Origin: CAYXOX01 sp964466745
Lineage (GTDB): Bacteria; Pseudomonadota; Alphaproteobacteria; Rhodobacterales; Rhodobacteraceae
Length of the DNA stretch: 64,000 nt
Direction of reading: 5' to 3'
Assembly (NCBI GenBank): GCA_964466745.1
Contig: CAYXOX010000001.1
Location: 1 to 64,000 of the forward strand
Numbering within the stretch: the stretch's first letter is position 1; every line of letters starts with the position of its first letter. The notes under the pieces were generated by a model. The model was not told where the DNA came from. It worked only from the letters and a program-made list of their open reading frames with translations, and ran no database searches. The position numbers were made by a program, and so were the translations under genes. This document shows, piece after piece, positions 35,779 to 45,328 of the stretch.

Positions 35779-35842
35779 GCCGGCCGCCGGCGGCAGGAAC
35801 CGAAACGACGATACGAAGACCGTTCATTTGGGAGGAGAAACC

Positions 35843-36868
35843 ATGAAACGTTCGATCAAGGCCATGATGCTGGCCGCAGCCTCGGCGATGACGCTCGCCG
35901 GTGCGGCGGCAGCCCAGGAAACGCCGAAGACCATCGGCTACATCGTCAACTACGCCACCCACGAGTGGTATCAGAACGTCATAGGCGGCATGCGCGACCG
36001 TGCCGCAGAGATGGGCATCGAACTCGAGGTCATCGATGCCAACCTCGACATCGCACGCCAGGTTTCGGCGGCGGAAGACTTCATGGCGCGCGACGTCGAC
36101 GTGATGATCATCACGCCGGTCAACGAGGAGGGCGTCGTTCCGATCCTGCGCCGGGCCAAGGCCGCGGGTGTGCCGGTGGTGCTGGAAGGCAACCCGGTGA
36201 TGGGCATGGATACGCTCGTTGCCATCTGCGACTACGACACCGGCTATCACGCCGGCGTCGCGGCGGGCGAATGGGCCGCCGAGAACCTCGACGGCCCGGT
36301 GCGCGTCATGAACGTGGGCCTGCCGCTGCTTTCGGCCACGGTGCTGCGCTCCATGGGCTTCATGGACGGTATCCGCACGGTGGTGGCCGATGCCGAGATG
36401 GCGCACGATCTCGACGGCGGCGGCAACCCCGACCGCTCGCAGGAGGTCGCCGCCGCGGCGCTGGCCGCCGACAGCGACATCAACGTGATCTACGGCATCA
36501 ACGACAGCTCGGCGCTGGGCGGCCTTCAGGCCTGGCGTGCCGCCGGCCTGCCCGAGGACGATCTTCTGGTCGTCGGCACCGGCGGCGAGGGCCTCGCCTT
36601 CCTCAACGAGATGGCCAAGGACGGCCCGCTCCAGCTCGAGGCGGCGATGTTCCCCGAGAAGGTGGGCTTCACCTCCATCGACGCCGCCGTCGCCATGTAC
36701 CGCGGCGAGGAGCTGCCCGAGCATATCGTGAGCCCCACCTACACGCTCACGCCGGAAACCGCGCTCGAGTTCTACAGCTTCGATGGCGAAAGCCGGCAGA
36801 TCAACTGGGAGAAGGTCAACAGCCTTCAGCCCGCCGAGCAGTGCATGAAGTACGCCTCCGACCTCTGA
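35843..36868 (+). CDS. Ribose-type ABC transporter substrate-binding protein
   Basis: 341-residue periplasmic binding protein of the RbsB/peripla_BP_4 family. A signal peptide (MLAAASAMTLAGAAAAQ, cleavage near AQE) is followed by GYIVNYATHEWYQNVIGGM, DVMIITPVNEEGVVPIL and VIYGINDSSALGGLQA, the standard sugar-binding fold. GGAGGAG lies about six bases before the ATG at 35843. It is the first gene of the transporter and is separated from the first permease by a strong hairpin, an arrangement that often raises binding-protein levels. Ligand is unknown; sugars, polyols or cyclitols are usual for this family. Confidence 0.92.
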   Translation: MKRSIKAMMLAAASAMTLAGAAAAQETPKTIGYIVNYATHEWYQNVIGGMRDRAAEMGIELEVIDANLDIARQVSAAEDFMARDVDVMIITPVNEEGVVPILRRAKAAGVPVVLEGNPVMGMDTLVAICDYDTGYHAGVAAGEWAAENLDGPVRVMNVGLPLLSATVLRSMGFMDGIRTVVADAEMAHDLDGGGNPDRSQEVAAAALAADSDINVIYGINDSSALGGLQAWRAAGLPEDDLLVVGTGGEGLAFLNEMAKDGPLQLEAAMFPEKVGFTSIDAAVAMYRGEELPEHIVSPTYTLTPETALEFYSFDGESRQINWEKVNSLQPAEQCMKYASDL

Positions 36869-36881
36869 GGCCGTAGCCCTC

Positions 36882-36910
36882 CCGGGCGGTGGCCGCGCGC
36901 CGCCGCCCGG
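36882..36910 (+). promoter_or_regulatory. Intercistronic hairpin after binding-protein gene
   Basis: CCGGGCGGTGGC (36882-36893) pairs with GCCGCCGCCCGG (36899-36910), 12 bp with one G-U, loop of five bases. It lies between the binding-protein stop and the permease start. Such hairpins protect the upstream mRNA or partly stop transcription, so more binding protein than permease is made. Function is inferred from position. Confidence 0.6.
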
Positions 36911-36938
36911 ACCCCTCGCGAACGCCCGGAGAGGCGCC

Positions 36939-37928
36939 ATGGCCGTTTCCACCGAAGAAAAGATCGCCGCGCCGCCCCGCAGGGGCCTCGGCACGCTGAT
37001 GCGCAACGAGCACGTCTTTCTCGTGCTTCTGCTGGCGGTTCTGATCGTCGGGCTGAGTTTCGCGGCGCCGCGCTTCATGACCCCGGAGAACGCCACCGCG
37101 GTGCTGCACCAGTCGGCCATGGTTCTGATCGTGGCGCTGGGCATGACGGTGCTGCTCATCACGGCGGAGGTGGACATCTCCGTCGGCGCATCGCTGGCCT
37201 TCGCCTCATGCGTGGTGATGGACGTGATCAACATCACCGACTCGCTGACGCTGGGCATCATCGCCGGGATCGGCTTCGGCGGCCTGGTGGGGCTCTTCAA
37301 CGGGCTCGTGGTCACGAAGCTGAAGGTGAACTCGCTCATTGCCACCATCGCCACGATGATGATGCTGCAGGGGGGCGTGTTCCTCTACACCCGCGAGGCG
37401 GTGCAGAACCATCACCAGATCGAGGCCTTCGCCCTGATCGCCACCGGTTTCGTCGGCCCCGTGCCGGTGCCGGTCCTGATCGCCACCGTTCTTTTGGTGC
37501 TGGCCTGGGCGGTGCTCAAGTTCACCCTGGTCGGCCGCTACGCCTTCGCGGTGGGGGCCAATCCGAAATCCGCGCGCCTCTCCGGCCTCTCGCCCGAGCG
37601 CGTCAAGCTCGGCGCCTTCGTGCTCACGGGGCTTCTCGTCGGGGTCTCGGCGGTGATCCTCGCCTCGCTTCTCAACGCCGGCCAACCCACCGCCGGGCGC
37701 GGGTTCGAGCTCATCGTGATCGCGGCGGTGCTTCTGGGCGGCACCAGTCTCTTCGGCGGGCGCGGCACCATCGCCGGCACGCTTCTGGCGGTGATGATCC
37801 TCAAGATCATCGACAACGGCATCATCCTATTGCGCTGGAACCAGGACCTGCAGATCATCGTGCCGGGTGTCGTCATCATTCTCGCGCTCTTCCTCGACCA
37901 GTTGCGCAAGGGGCGTGCCGATGGCTGA
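36939..37928 (+). CDS. Ribose-type ABC transporter permease 1
   Basis: 329-residue inner-membrane protein of the RbsC/BPD_transp_2 family with about nine or ten helices. The family motifs are visible: LGMTVLLITAEVDISVGASLAF, GLFNGLVVTKLKVNSLIATIATMM and a C-terminal GGTSLFGGRGTIAGTLLAVMIL. It is an alternative half of a heterodimeric channel with the second permease at 39422, because the double ATPase lies between them. Its stop overlaps the ATPase start by eight bases. Confidence 0.92.
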   Translation: MAVSTEEKIAAPPRRGLGTLMRNEHVFLVLLLAVLIVGLSFAAPRFMTPENATAVLHQSAMVLIVALGMTVLLITAEVDISVGASLAFASCVVMDVINITDSLTLGIIAGIGFGGLVGLFNGLVVTKLKVNSLIATIATMMMLQGGVFLYTREAVQNHHQIEAFALIATGFVGPVPVPVLIATVLLVLAWAVLKFTLVGRYAFAVGANPKSARLSGLSPERVKLGAFVLTGLLVGVSAVILASLLNAGQPTAGRGFELIVIAAVLLGGTSLFGGRGTIAGTLLAVMILKIIDNGIILLRWNQDLQIIVPGVVIILALFLDQLRKGRADG

Positions 37929-39438
37929 AGCTGCCGCCGCCACCGTGCCCGCCCAAACCGCGCCGCTGGTGCGGATGGAGGCCATCACCAAGACCTTCCC
38001 GGGCGTGAAGGCGCTCGACGGGGTGTCGCTCGACGTGCGGCCGGGCGAGGTCCACGCGCTGCTCGGCGAGAACGGCGCCGGGAAATCCACGCTCATCAAG
38101 ATCCTCGCGGGCGTGTACCGCGCCGATGCCGGCAGCATCGAGGTGGCCGGGCGTGCCGTTTCCTTCGAGAGCCCGGCCGAGGCGCTGGAGGCGGGCCTCA
38201 AGGTGGTGTTCCAGGAGATCGCGCTGATCCCGGAATTCACCGTCGCCGAGAACATCTTCATGGAGAACCACCCGCTCGGCCGCCTCGGCCTCGTGGACTG
38301 GCGCTCGATGCGCGAGAAGGCGCGCGCGCTTTTCGACCGGGCCGGTTTCGCGCTCGACCCGGATGCCCGTGTCGGCGACCTCTCGGTGTCCCAGCAGCAG
38401 CTCGTGGAGATCTCGCGGGCGCTCGCCTACGACGCCCGCGTGGTGGTGATGGACGAGCCGACCTCCTCGCTCACGCCGGGCGAGGTGGCGCATCTGTTCG
38501 GCGTGATCCGCCGGCTTCGGGATCTCGGCATCGGGATCGTCTACGTTTCCCACAAGCTGGAGGAGATCTTCGAGATCTGCGACCGCGCCACCGTTCTGCG
38601 CGACGGGCGGTGGGTCTCGACCAAGCCGGTGGCCGAGCACGACTCCCAGTCGCTGATCCGCGACATGGTGGGCCGTGACATCGAGGAGCTCTTTCCCAAG
38701 ACCCAGCACCGCGGCGGCGAGGTGATGGTGAAGGTTCAGGGTCTTTCCACCCGCCAGAAGCTGCACGACATCTCCTTCGAGGTGCGCGCGGGCGAGGTGC
38801 TGGGCTTCTTCGGGCTCATGGGGGCGGGCCGCACCGAGCTTGCCAAGGCGCTCGTGGGCTACGATCCGATCAGCGGCGGGACCATCGAGATCGGCGGAGA
38901 AGCCTTGCGCCCCCACGCCACCGGCCGGGCCAAGGCACTCGGCATCGGGCTGCTGTCGGAAGACCGCAAGGAAGAGGGCCTGATGCTCGACACCGACGTG
39001 GTGCGCAACATGACGCTGCCCTCGCTCGCGCGGTTCGCCCGCGCCGGCGTCGTCGACGCAAGCGCCGAGAGGGCCCGCGCGCAGGGCTTCGTGGACCGCT
39101 TCCGCATCCGCCTTGCCAGCCTCGACCAGCCGATCCGCACCCTTTCGGGTGGCAACCAGCAGAAGGTGCTGCTCTCCCGCTGGCTGATGTACGGGCTGAA
39201 GGCCATCGTGCTCGACGAGCCGACGCGCGGGATCGATGTGGGCGCCAAGGCCGAGATCTTCGCAGCGGTGAACGAACTCGCCTCGGAGGGGCTCGCCGTC
39301 ATCATGATGACCTCAGAAATGCCCGAACTGCTCAACCTCTCGGACCGCATCGCCGTACTTGCCGAGGGCCGCCTCACCGCGGTTTTCGACCGCGCCGAGG
39401 CCACGCAGGAAAAGGTGCTCGATGCCGCGATCCGCTGA
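37921..39438 (+). CDS. Ribose-type ABC transporter ATP-binding protein (two domains)
   Basis: 505-residue RbsA/MglA-like protein with two fused ATPase domains. The first has Walker A GENGAGKST, signature LSVSQQQLVEISRAL and Walker B VVVMDEPTSSL. The second has the family-typical degenerate Walker A GLMGAGRTE, signature LSGGNQQKVLLSRWL and Walker B IVLDEPTRGIDVG. The ATG at 37921 lies within the end of the permease gene. It powers import through the two flanking permeases. Confidence 0.93.
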   Translation: MAEAAAATVPAQTAPLVRMEAITKTFPGVKALDGVSLDVRPGEVHALLGENGAGKSTLIKILAGVYRADAGSIEVAGRAVSFESPAEALEAGLKVVFQEIALIPEFTVAENIFMENHPLGRLGLVDWRSMREKARALFDRAGFALDPDARVGDLSVSQQQLVEISRALAYDARVVVMDEPTSSLTPGEVAHLFGVIRRLRDLGIGIVYVSHKLEEIFEICDRATVLRDGRWVSTKPVAEHDSQSLIRDMVGRDIEELFPKTQHRGGEVMVKVQGLSTRQKLHDISFEVRAGEVLGFFGLMGAGRTELAKALVGYDPISGGTIEIGGEALRPHATGRAKALGIGLLSEDRKEEGLMLDTDVVRNMTLPSLARFARAGVVDASAERARAQGFVDRFRIRLASLDQPIRTLSGGNQQKVLLSRWLMYGLKAIVLDEPTRGIDVGAKAEIFAAVNELASEGLAVIMMTSEMPELLNLSDRIAVLAEGRLTAVFDRAEATQEKVLDAAIR

Positions 39439-40429
39439 AGCTTCCGCCGCCACGGGCGCCGCGGGCGCCGCCCCGCGCAACGGCCTTCTGGACTTCGTCC
39501 TGCGCGGCAATCTCGTGGCGCTCGCGGTGTCGCTGGCGCTCGTGATCCTCTTCTTTTCGCTGGCCACCGAGCATTTCTGGTCGGTCCGCAACATCACCAA
39601 CGTGCTGGGGCAAGCCTCGATCCTGATGTGCCTGACCGCCGGCGTGGCGATCGTGTTCATCGCCGGCGAGGTGGACATATCGGTGGGCTCCCTGGTGGCC
39701 GCGGTGGCACTGCCGCTGATCGTGGTAATGAACGCCACCTCCTCGCTCGCGCTCGGCATCGGCGGCGCGCTCCTGCTGGGCCTGATCATCGGGGTGGTGA
39801 ACGGCTATCTCTCGATCTACCTGCGGATCAACTCGCTGATCGTGACGCTGGGCACGCTCTTCATCATCCGCGGGCTCGTCTATCTCTACACCGGCAAGCG
39901 CGCCATCGCCGACACCGCTTTCCTCGAAAGCTTCTTCCAGCTCGGCAACGGGCGCCTCTGGGGCCTCATACCCTATCCAGCCATCGTGGCCTTCGCGCTT
40001 GTCGGCGGGCTGGCCGTGATGATGACGCAAACCCGTTTCGGCCGGCAGGTCTATGCCGTCGGGAGCAATGCCGAGGTCGCGCGGCTGGCCGGCTACAACG
40101 TGCGCCGCGTGAAGTTCACCTGCTTCGTGATCAGCTCGCTCGCGGCCACCGTGGGGGGCATCCTGCTGGCCTCGCGCCTCGGCTCGGCCGTGCATGTCGC
40201 GGGGCTCAACTACGAGTTCCAGGCCGTTGCCGCGGCCGTGCTCGGCGGGGTCAGCCTGGCCGGCGGCATCGGCGGGCTCGTGGGTGCCGCGCTGGGCGTT
40301 CTCATCCTCGCCTTCGTCTCGAACGGGCTGGGAATGATGAACGCGCCCACCGAGTGGCAGCTCGTGATCACCGGGGCGATCATCATCGCGGCCGTGGCAC
40401 TCGACAGCGCCAAGCGCGCCAGAAACTGA
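39422..40429 (+). CDS. Ribose-type ABC transporter permease 2
   Basis: 335-residue RbsC-family membrane protein, with AGVAIVFIAGEVDISVGSLVA, RINSLIVTLGTLFIIRGL and GGVSLAGGIGGLVGAALG motifs. It overlaps the end of the ATPase gene by 17 bases in another frame. It is clearly related to, but distinct from, the permease at 36939, so the channel is probably a heterodimer as in AI-2 (LsrCD) or other two-permease ribose-type systems. An SDR gene follows after 14 bases in the same transcription unit. Confidence 0.92.
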   Translation: MPRSAEASAATGAAGAAPRNGLLDFVLRGNLVALAVSLALVILFFSLATEHFWSVRNITNVLGQASILMCLTAGVAIVFIAGEVDISVGSLVAAVALPLIVVMNATSSLALGIGGALLLGLIIGVVNGYLSIYLRINSLIVTLGTLFIIRGLVYLYTGKRAIADTAFLESFFQLGNGRLWGLIPYPAIVAFALVGGLAVMMTQTRFGRQVYAVGSNAEVARLAGYNVRRVKFTCFVISSLAATVGGILLASRLGSAVHVAGLNYEFQAVAAAVLGGVSLAGGIGGLVGAALGVLILAFVSNGLGMMNAPTEWQLVITGAIIIAAVALDSAKRARN

Positions 40430-40443
40430 GGGGGAGACGCAGC

Positions 40444-41241
40444 ATGAGGCTCAAGGGGAAATCGGCCGTCGTCACCGGCGCCGCCAACGGGATCGGGCTG
40501 GCCATCGCACGGGCCATGGCGGCGGAGGGCGCCAGCGTGGTGCTCGCCGATATCGACGACGAGGCGGGCAAGGCAGCGGCGGACGCCATCGCGGAGGCGG
40601 GCGGAACCGCCCTCTTCGTGCATTGCGACGTGTCGAAGGGCGAAGACATCGCCGCCGCCGTTGACGCGGCCGTATCGGCGCACGGCAAGCTCGACATCAT
40701 GGTCAACAATGCAGCCGTCGCCATCGGCGGCATGCCCCTGCACGAGATGACGCCCGAGCAGTGGGACAGGCTGATCGCCATCAACCTCACCAGCGTCTAC
40801 CACGGGTGCCGCTTCGCGCTGCCGCACATGATCGCCGCCGGCTCCGGCGTCATCATCAACATGGCCTCGGCGCAGGGGCATGTCGGCCTCGACGGCTGGA
40901 CGGCCTACGCCGGCGCCAAGGGGGCGATCATGTCGATGTCCCGCCAGATGGCGGTGGAGTTCGGCAAGCACGGCATCCGCGTGAACTCGATCTCCCCGGG
41001 AACCATCGCCACCCCGATGAACGTTCAGGTCGTCGAGCAGCTCGGCCAGCACGTGGCCAAGGCCTGGGACCTGATGCACCCGGTGGGCCGCGTGGGCCGG
41101 CCCGAGGAGGTGGCGGAGGCCGCCGTCTACCTCGCCTCCGATCTCGCCGCCTTCACCACCGGGATCGACCTGAAGGTGGACGGCGGGCTCACGGCGACCC
41201 CGCGCTACCTGCCCGATCTCTTCGCGCCCGACGAGGCGTGA
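40444..41241 (+). CDS. Short-chain dehydrogenase/reductase (cluster A)
   Basis: 265-residue classical SDR. NAD(P) motif TGAANGIG near the N-terminus, NNAAVA, catalytic Ser in NMASAQG and YxxxK as YAGAK, ending with GIDLKVDGG. Asp after the second strand (VVLADID) suggests NAD preference. It would oxidise a hydroxyl of the imported compound to a ketone or lactone; next to an SMP-30 lactonase downstream, a sugar-to-lactone step is plausible but not shown. Confidence 0.88.
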   Translation: MRLKGKSAVVTGAANGIGLAIARAMAAEGASVVLADIDDEAGKAAADAIAEAGGTALFVHCDVSKGEDIAAAVDAAVSAHGKLDIMVNNAAVAIGGMPLHEMTPEQWDRLIAINLTSVYHGCRFALPHMIAAGSGVIINMASAQGHVGLDGWTAYAGAKGAIMSMSRQMAVEFGKHGIRVNSISPGTIATPMNVQVVEQLGQHVAKAWDLMHPVGRVGRPEEVAEAAVYLASDLAAFTTGIDLKVDGGLTATPRYLPDLFAPDEA

Positions 41242-41270
41242 ACCCATCCAGCCAGCACGAAAGGCACGAC

Positions 41271-42500
41271 ATGGAAAAGGCACTCGAAGGCGTCCGCGTC
41301 CTGGACTTCAGCCACCTCCTGCAGGGGCCCTTCGCCACCCAGCTCCTGGGAGACATGGGCGCCGACATCATCAAGATCGAGCGGGCCGGGACGGGCGACA
41401 TGTTCCGCTCGCTGACCTTCTTCAACAAGTGGGTCGGCGGCAGCGAAAGCCCCAGCTTCCTCGCCTGGAACCGCAACAAGCGCTCCATCGCCGTCAACCT
41501 CAAGTCGCCGCGCATCCACGAGATCCTGATGGACATGGCGCGCGAGGCCGACGTGGTGGTGCAGAACTTCCGGCCCGGCGTGCTGGAACGGCTGGGGTAC
41601 GGCTATGAGGATTTCCGCAAGGCCAACCCGCGCATCATCTATTGCTCCGGTTCGGGCTATGGCGAAAGCGGCCCCTATGTGGATCGCCCGGGGCAGGACA
41701 TGCTGATCCAGGGGCTTTCGGGGGTCTCCGCGGCCACCGGCCGGGCGGACCAGCCCCCGGTGCCACTGGGCGCCGGCATCGCCGACCAGATCGGCTCGAT
41801 GAACATGGTCTACGCGATCCTCTCGGCGCTCTACTACCGGGAGCGCACCGGCAAGGGGCAGAAGATCGAGGTAAACCTGCTTGCCGGGATGCTCGCGCAT
41901 CTCGGCCAGGAGTTCCTCTCGGTGCTCAATCTCGGCATCGACTTCGAGCGCCCGATGTCGGGGATCGGGCACCCGGGGATGCACGCACCCTTCGGCATCT
42001 ACGAAACCCGGGACGGGCGCCACGTCTCCATCGCCATGAGCCCCTATGCCCATCTCTGCCGCACGCTCGGCGCCGAGGAGCTCCTGGAATTCGACGACCC
42101 GCAGGTGCTCTTCGACCGGCGCGACGAGGTGTGGGAGCGCGTGAACGAGGTGACGAAGACGTTCGATTGCGAGCCGTTGCTCGAGCGTCTTCTCGACGCC
42201 GACATCTGGACCGCCGAGGTCAAGGATTTCCGCCGCGCGGCGGAGGATCCGCAGGTCAGGCACATGAACATGATCCGCAGCTACAGCCACCCGCTCGCCG
42301 GGGACGTGAAGGTGGTGGGTCCGGCGGTGAACATGAGCGAGACGCCGCCGCAGATCTCGCGGCCCGCGCCCATGATCGGCGAGCACGGGCACGAGATCCT
42401 CGCCGAGTTCGGGATCGCCCGGGAAGAGATCGAGGCGCTCGAGGCCGCGGGCGACATCACGGTGCAGCGCGCCGCGCCGAGCCACGAGCCGGCGGAGTAG
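41271..42500 (+). CDS. CaiB/BaiF-type (class III) CoA-transferase
   Basis: 409-residue class III CoA-transferase, which moves CoA between carboxylic acids. It begins LEGVRVLDFSHLLQGPFATQLLGDMGAD, the family N-terminus, and has the CoA-binding segment KIERAGTGD, NRNKRSIAVNL, the catalytic Asp143 in PGQDMLIQG, and RTGKGQ. The presence of a CoA-transferase in a ribose-type transporter operon implies that the imported compound or a product is an acid activated as a CoA thioester. Substrate unknown. Confidence 0.9.
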   Translation: MEKALEGVRVLDFSHLLQGPFATQLLGDMGADIIKIERAGTGDMFRSLTFFNKWVGGSESPSFLAWNRNKRSIAVNLKSPRIHEILMDMAREADVVVQNFRPGVLERLGYGYEDFRKANPRIIYCSGSGYGESGPYVDRPGQDMLIQGLSGVSAATGRADQPPVPLGAGIADQIGSMNMVYAILSALYYRERTGKGQKIEVNLLAGMLAHLGQEFLSVLNLGIDFERPMSGIGHPGMHAPFGIYETRDGRHVSIAMSPYAHLCRTLGAEELLEFDDPQVLFDRRDEVWERVNEVTKTFDCEPLLERLLDADIWTAEVKDFRRAAEDPQVRHMNMIRSYSHPLAGDVKVVGPAVNMSETPPQISRPAPMIGEHGHEILAEFGIAREEIEALEAAGDITVQRAAPSHEPAE

Positions 42501-42505
42501 CGGAG

Positions 42506-43519
42506 ATGGCCGTCGGCGAAACCCGCGCGCTTGCCTGGCGCCACGGGGTCTGCAGCGTGCAGGCGCTGGGCGCGATGGTGGGGCCCACCACGTTCCTCTT
42601 GCCCGACGGGCGGCCGGTGAGCCCGTTTCACGTTGCGCCCTGGTTCGACGAACCCGGCGTTCTCGCCGAGGGCGGGCTCATCGCCGGCTTGCGGGGCGAG
42701 TGGCCCTGCGTGCCCTTCGGCTACCCGATGCCGGTGGAGGATTTCCCGCCCGAGTGGCAGGCGGCCATGGCGGGCGAGGGCACGCCCGGCGAGGTGCACG
42801 GCTACTCCTCCAACCACGACTGGCGGTTCGCGGAGGCAGGCGAGGGCGCGATCACCATGGCCATCGACTATCCCGAGCCAGAGGCCGTGGCCCGGCTGGA
42901 GAGGGTGATCCGTCCCGATCCGGCCGCTGCCGCGCTCGACTTCGAACTCATGGTTCACGCCCGCCGCGCCACGCGAGAGCCTCTCGCGCTGCACGGGTGC
43001 TTCCGGCTTCCGGCGGCAACGGGCGGCGCCCGGCTCGTGCCCGGGCGCTTCGCCACCGGGCGGACGCATCCCGGGCGGGTAGAGCCTGGCGCGCCGCTCT
43101 TCGCCGCGGACCGGCGGTTCGACAGCCTGCAGGCCGTGCCCGCGCTCGATGGCGGAACCGTCGATGCCGCGGCGCTGCCCTTCGCCGGGCCGGTCGAGGA
43201 GCTGCTGCAGCTCGACGGGATCGACGGGAGCTTCGAGCTGCACAACATCGCCGAGGGCTACGCCATGCGCTTCACCTGGGATGCCGAGGTTCTGCCCAGC
43301 GTGCTGCTATGGTATTCCAACCGCGGCCGCGCCATGGCGCCGTGGAACGGTCGGCACCTGTGCATCGGCATCGAGCCGCTCTGTTCGCCCTTCGGCCTCT
43401 CGCCGGACACCGCCCGCGCCGAAAACCCCATCGTCCGGGAGGGAACCGCCACCGCCGTGGCGCTCGATCCGGACGCGCCGCTGACCATTCGCTACCGCAT
43501 CGAGGTTGCGCCGCTCTAG
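42506..43519 (+). CDS. Mutarotase-like fold protein of unknown function
   Basis: 337 residues, beta-rich, beginning after a GGAG site at the ATG at 42506, five bases after the CaiB stop. The succession GEWPCVPFGYP, VHGYSSNHDW and SFELHNIAEGYAMRFTWDAE near the C-terminus, with a conserved His early and acidic/aromatic residues late, resembles galactose mutarotase/aldose-1-epimerase folds. I do not recognise a named family. In context it may act on a sugar-like ring anomer or lactone. Confidence 0.55.
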   Translation: MAVGETRALAWRHGVCSVQALGAMVGPTTFLLPDGRPVSPFHVAPWFDEPGVLAEGGLIAGLRGEWPCVPFGYPMPVEDFPPEWQAAMAGEGTPGEVHGYSSNHDWRFAEAGEGAITMAIDYPEPEAVARLERVIRPDPAAAALDFELMVHARRATREPLALHGCFRLPAATGGARLVPGRFATGRTHPGRVEPGAPLFAADRRFDSLQAVPALDGGTVDAAALPFAGPVEELLQLDGIDGSFELHNIAEGYAMRFTWDAEVLPSVLLWYSNRGRAMAPWNGRHLCIGIEPLCSPFGLSPDTARAENPIVREGTATAVALDPDAPLTIRYRIEVAPL

Positions 43520-43541
43520 GGGCCGCGCCCGGAGGATCGCC

Positions 43542-45305
43542 ATGTCGCTCGTCAAACCGAACCGCCCCGAATTCATCGGCCTCGAGGAGATGGCCCGCCG
43601 GGTGCGGCCGGGGGATCGCATTTCGATCGGGGGGCACCACTTCGCGCGCCTTCCGATCGCGCTCGTCCGCGCGATCTGCGCCGAGCGGCCGGCCGGGCTG
43701 CGCTACCTCAGCTGGGCGGGCGGGCTGCCGCTGGAGATGCTGCTGGAGGCCGAATGCGTCGCCTCGATCGACATCTGTTTTTCGAGCCTCGATATCTTCG
43801 GACTCGCGCCGCGGTTCCGGAAGGTGGCCGAAAGCGGCGCGATCCCGGTCACGGACTGGCCGGCGCTCGCGCTGATCCAGAGCCTGCGGGCGCGCGAGCA
43901 GAACCTGCCGTTCCTGCCGATGCAGATTCCCGAGGGTTCCTCGATGATGGACATCTGCCCGGCACTGACCGAGCACACCGATGCCCGCACCGGCCGCAAG
44001 GTCGCGCTGGTGGAGCCGCGCGAGATCGACGTGTTCTGTCTGCACGCCCCGCGCGCTGATGCCGCCGGCAACGTGGAGATCTACGGCGCCCAGGCGCTCG
44101 ACAAGATCCAGGCGGGCGCGGCGCGGCAGGTGTTCGTGACCGTGGAGGAGATCGTGCCGGCGGGCGCCCTCACCGCATCGGGGCGCAACGTGATCCTGCA
44201 GCGCAACCGCGTGAGCGCCATCGCCGAGGTGCCGGGCGGCGCCTATCCGTGCTCCTGCCTGCCGGCCTATGCCACCGATTACGCCCGCATCCGCGCGGTG
44301 CTGGAGGGCGATGCGCCGCTCGTCGAGGCGCTGGCGCTGCCGGAGGCCGGCGTGCCCGCGGCGATGCGGCTGGCCGCGCGGGTGCCGGCCCGCGCGATCA
44401 GGCCCGAGGCCTTCCAGCCAGGTGCCGCGCCGCTCGACGCTCCCGCCACCGCCGACGACCTGATGGCCATTCGCATCGCTCGCGAGCTGACGGACAATAG
44501 CCACGCCAGTGCCGGTGCCGTCTCGCCGCTTGCGAACGTGGCCTACCGGCTGGCCAAGACGCTTCACGCGCCGGGGCTGACCATCACCACCCTTTCCGGC
44601 GGGCACGTGGATATCGCGCCCGGCGTCATGTCGCTGTCCATGACCGAGACGATGGATGCGGAGACGGCCGTTTCGCACACCGGCGGCGAGGATACCTACT
44701 GGTTCTACTACCAGGGCGGGTACGTGACCCACGAGATCGTGGGGGCCGCCCAGATCGATGCGCAGGGCCGGGTCAACACCCTGAGCCTCACCAAGCCCTC
44801 GGGCGGCAAGCTGCGCCTGCCCGGGCAGGGCGGCATGGCCGATGTCGCGAACATGCACCAGAACTTCGTCGTCTACATCCCGCGCCACAGCCGCGCGGCG
44901 CTGGTGGAGGCGGTGGAGGTCGTGTCGGCGGGGCGCGGCCTGCGCACGGCGGCCGAGCGCGAGGCGGCGGGCTACCGGCCGGGCGAGATCATGGTGTTCA
45001 CCAATCTCTGCGTCTTCCGCTACGACGAGGCCGCGGGCCAGCTTGTCGTTACCGAGCTGATGCCCGGGGTCGCCCGCGCCGAGGTGGAGGAGAACACCGG
45101 CTTTGCCGTGATCTTCGCCGAGGAATGCCCCGAGATGTCGCCGCCCACACCCGAGGAGCTGCATGCGTTGCGCTATCTCGTCGATCCCATCGGGCTGCGC
45201 CGGCTGGAGTTCGTGAGCGCTCGCGATCGGGGCGCGGTGCTCGACGATGTCATCACCCGCGACCGGGAGGCCATCGCCCGCGTTGCCGGGGCCTCGCCAA
45301 GCTAG
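43542..45305 (+). CDS. Fused family-I CoA-transferase-fold protein
   Basis: 587 residues joining an A-type half (1-290: GDRISIGGHHFARLP, LDIFGLAPRF) and a B-type half (300-587: LTDNSHASAGAVSPLANVAYRL, AAQIDAQGRVNTLSL, KLRLPGQGGMADVAN), like glutaconate CoA-transferase subunits in one chain. In the B half the catalytic Glu normally sits in an E-S-G or E-N-G motif after LTI; here the aligned stretch reads TTLSGGHVD (L351), so the Glu seems to be replaced by Leu. CoA-transferase-fold hydrolases of the IpdAB type are a precedent for a non-transferase role. A shifted alignment is possible. It follows the mutarotase-like gene by 22 bases with a GGAGG site. Confidence 0.8.
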   Translation: MSLVKPNRPEFIGLEEMARRVRPGDRISIGGHHFARLPIALVRAICAERPAGLRYLSWAGGLPLEMLLEAECVASIDICFSSLDIFGLAPRFRKVAESGAIPVTDWPALALIQSLRAREQNLPFLPMQIPEGSSMMDICPALTEHTDARTGRKVALVEPREIDVFCLHAPRADAAGNVEIYGAQALDKIQAGAARQVFVTVEEIVPAGALTASGRNVILQRNRVSAIAEVPGGAYPCSCLPAYATDYARIRAVLEGDAPLVEALALPEAGVPAAMRLAARVPARAIRPEAFQPGAAPLDAPATADDLMAIRIARELTDNSHASAGAVSPLANVAYRLAKTLHAPGLTITTLSGGHVDIAPGVMSLSMTETMDAETAVSHTGGEDTYWFYYQGGYVTHEIVGAAQIDAQGRVNTLSLTKPSGGKLRLPGQGGMADVANMHQNFVVYIPRHSRAALVEAVEVVSAGRGLRTAAEREAAGYRPGEIMVFTNLCVFRYDEAAGQLVVTELMPGVARAEVEENTGFAVIFAEECPEMSPPTPEELHALRYLVDPIGLRRLEFVSARDRGAVLDDVITRDREAIARVAGASPS

Positions 45306-45328
45306 CCACCAGGAACAGGAGCCCGCCC

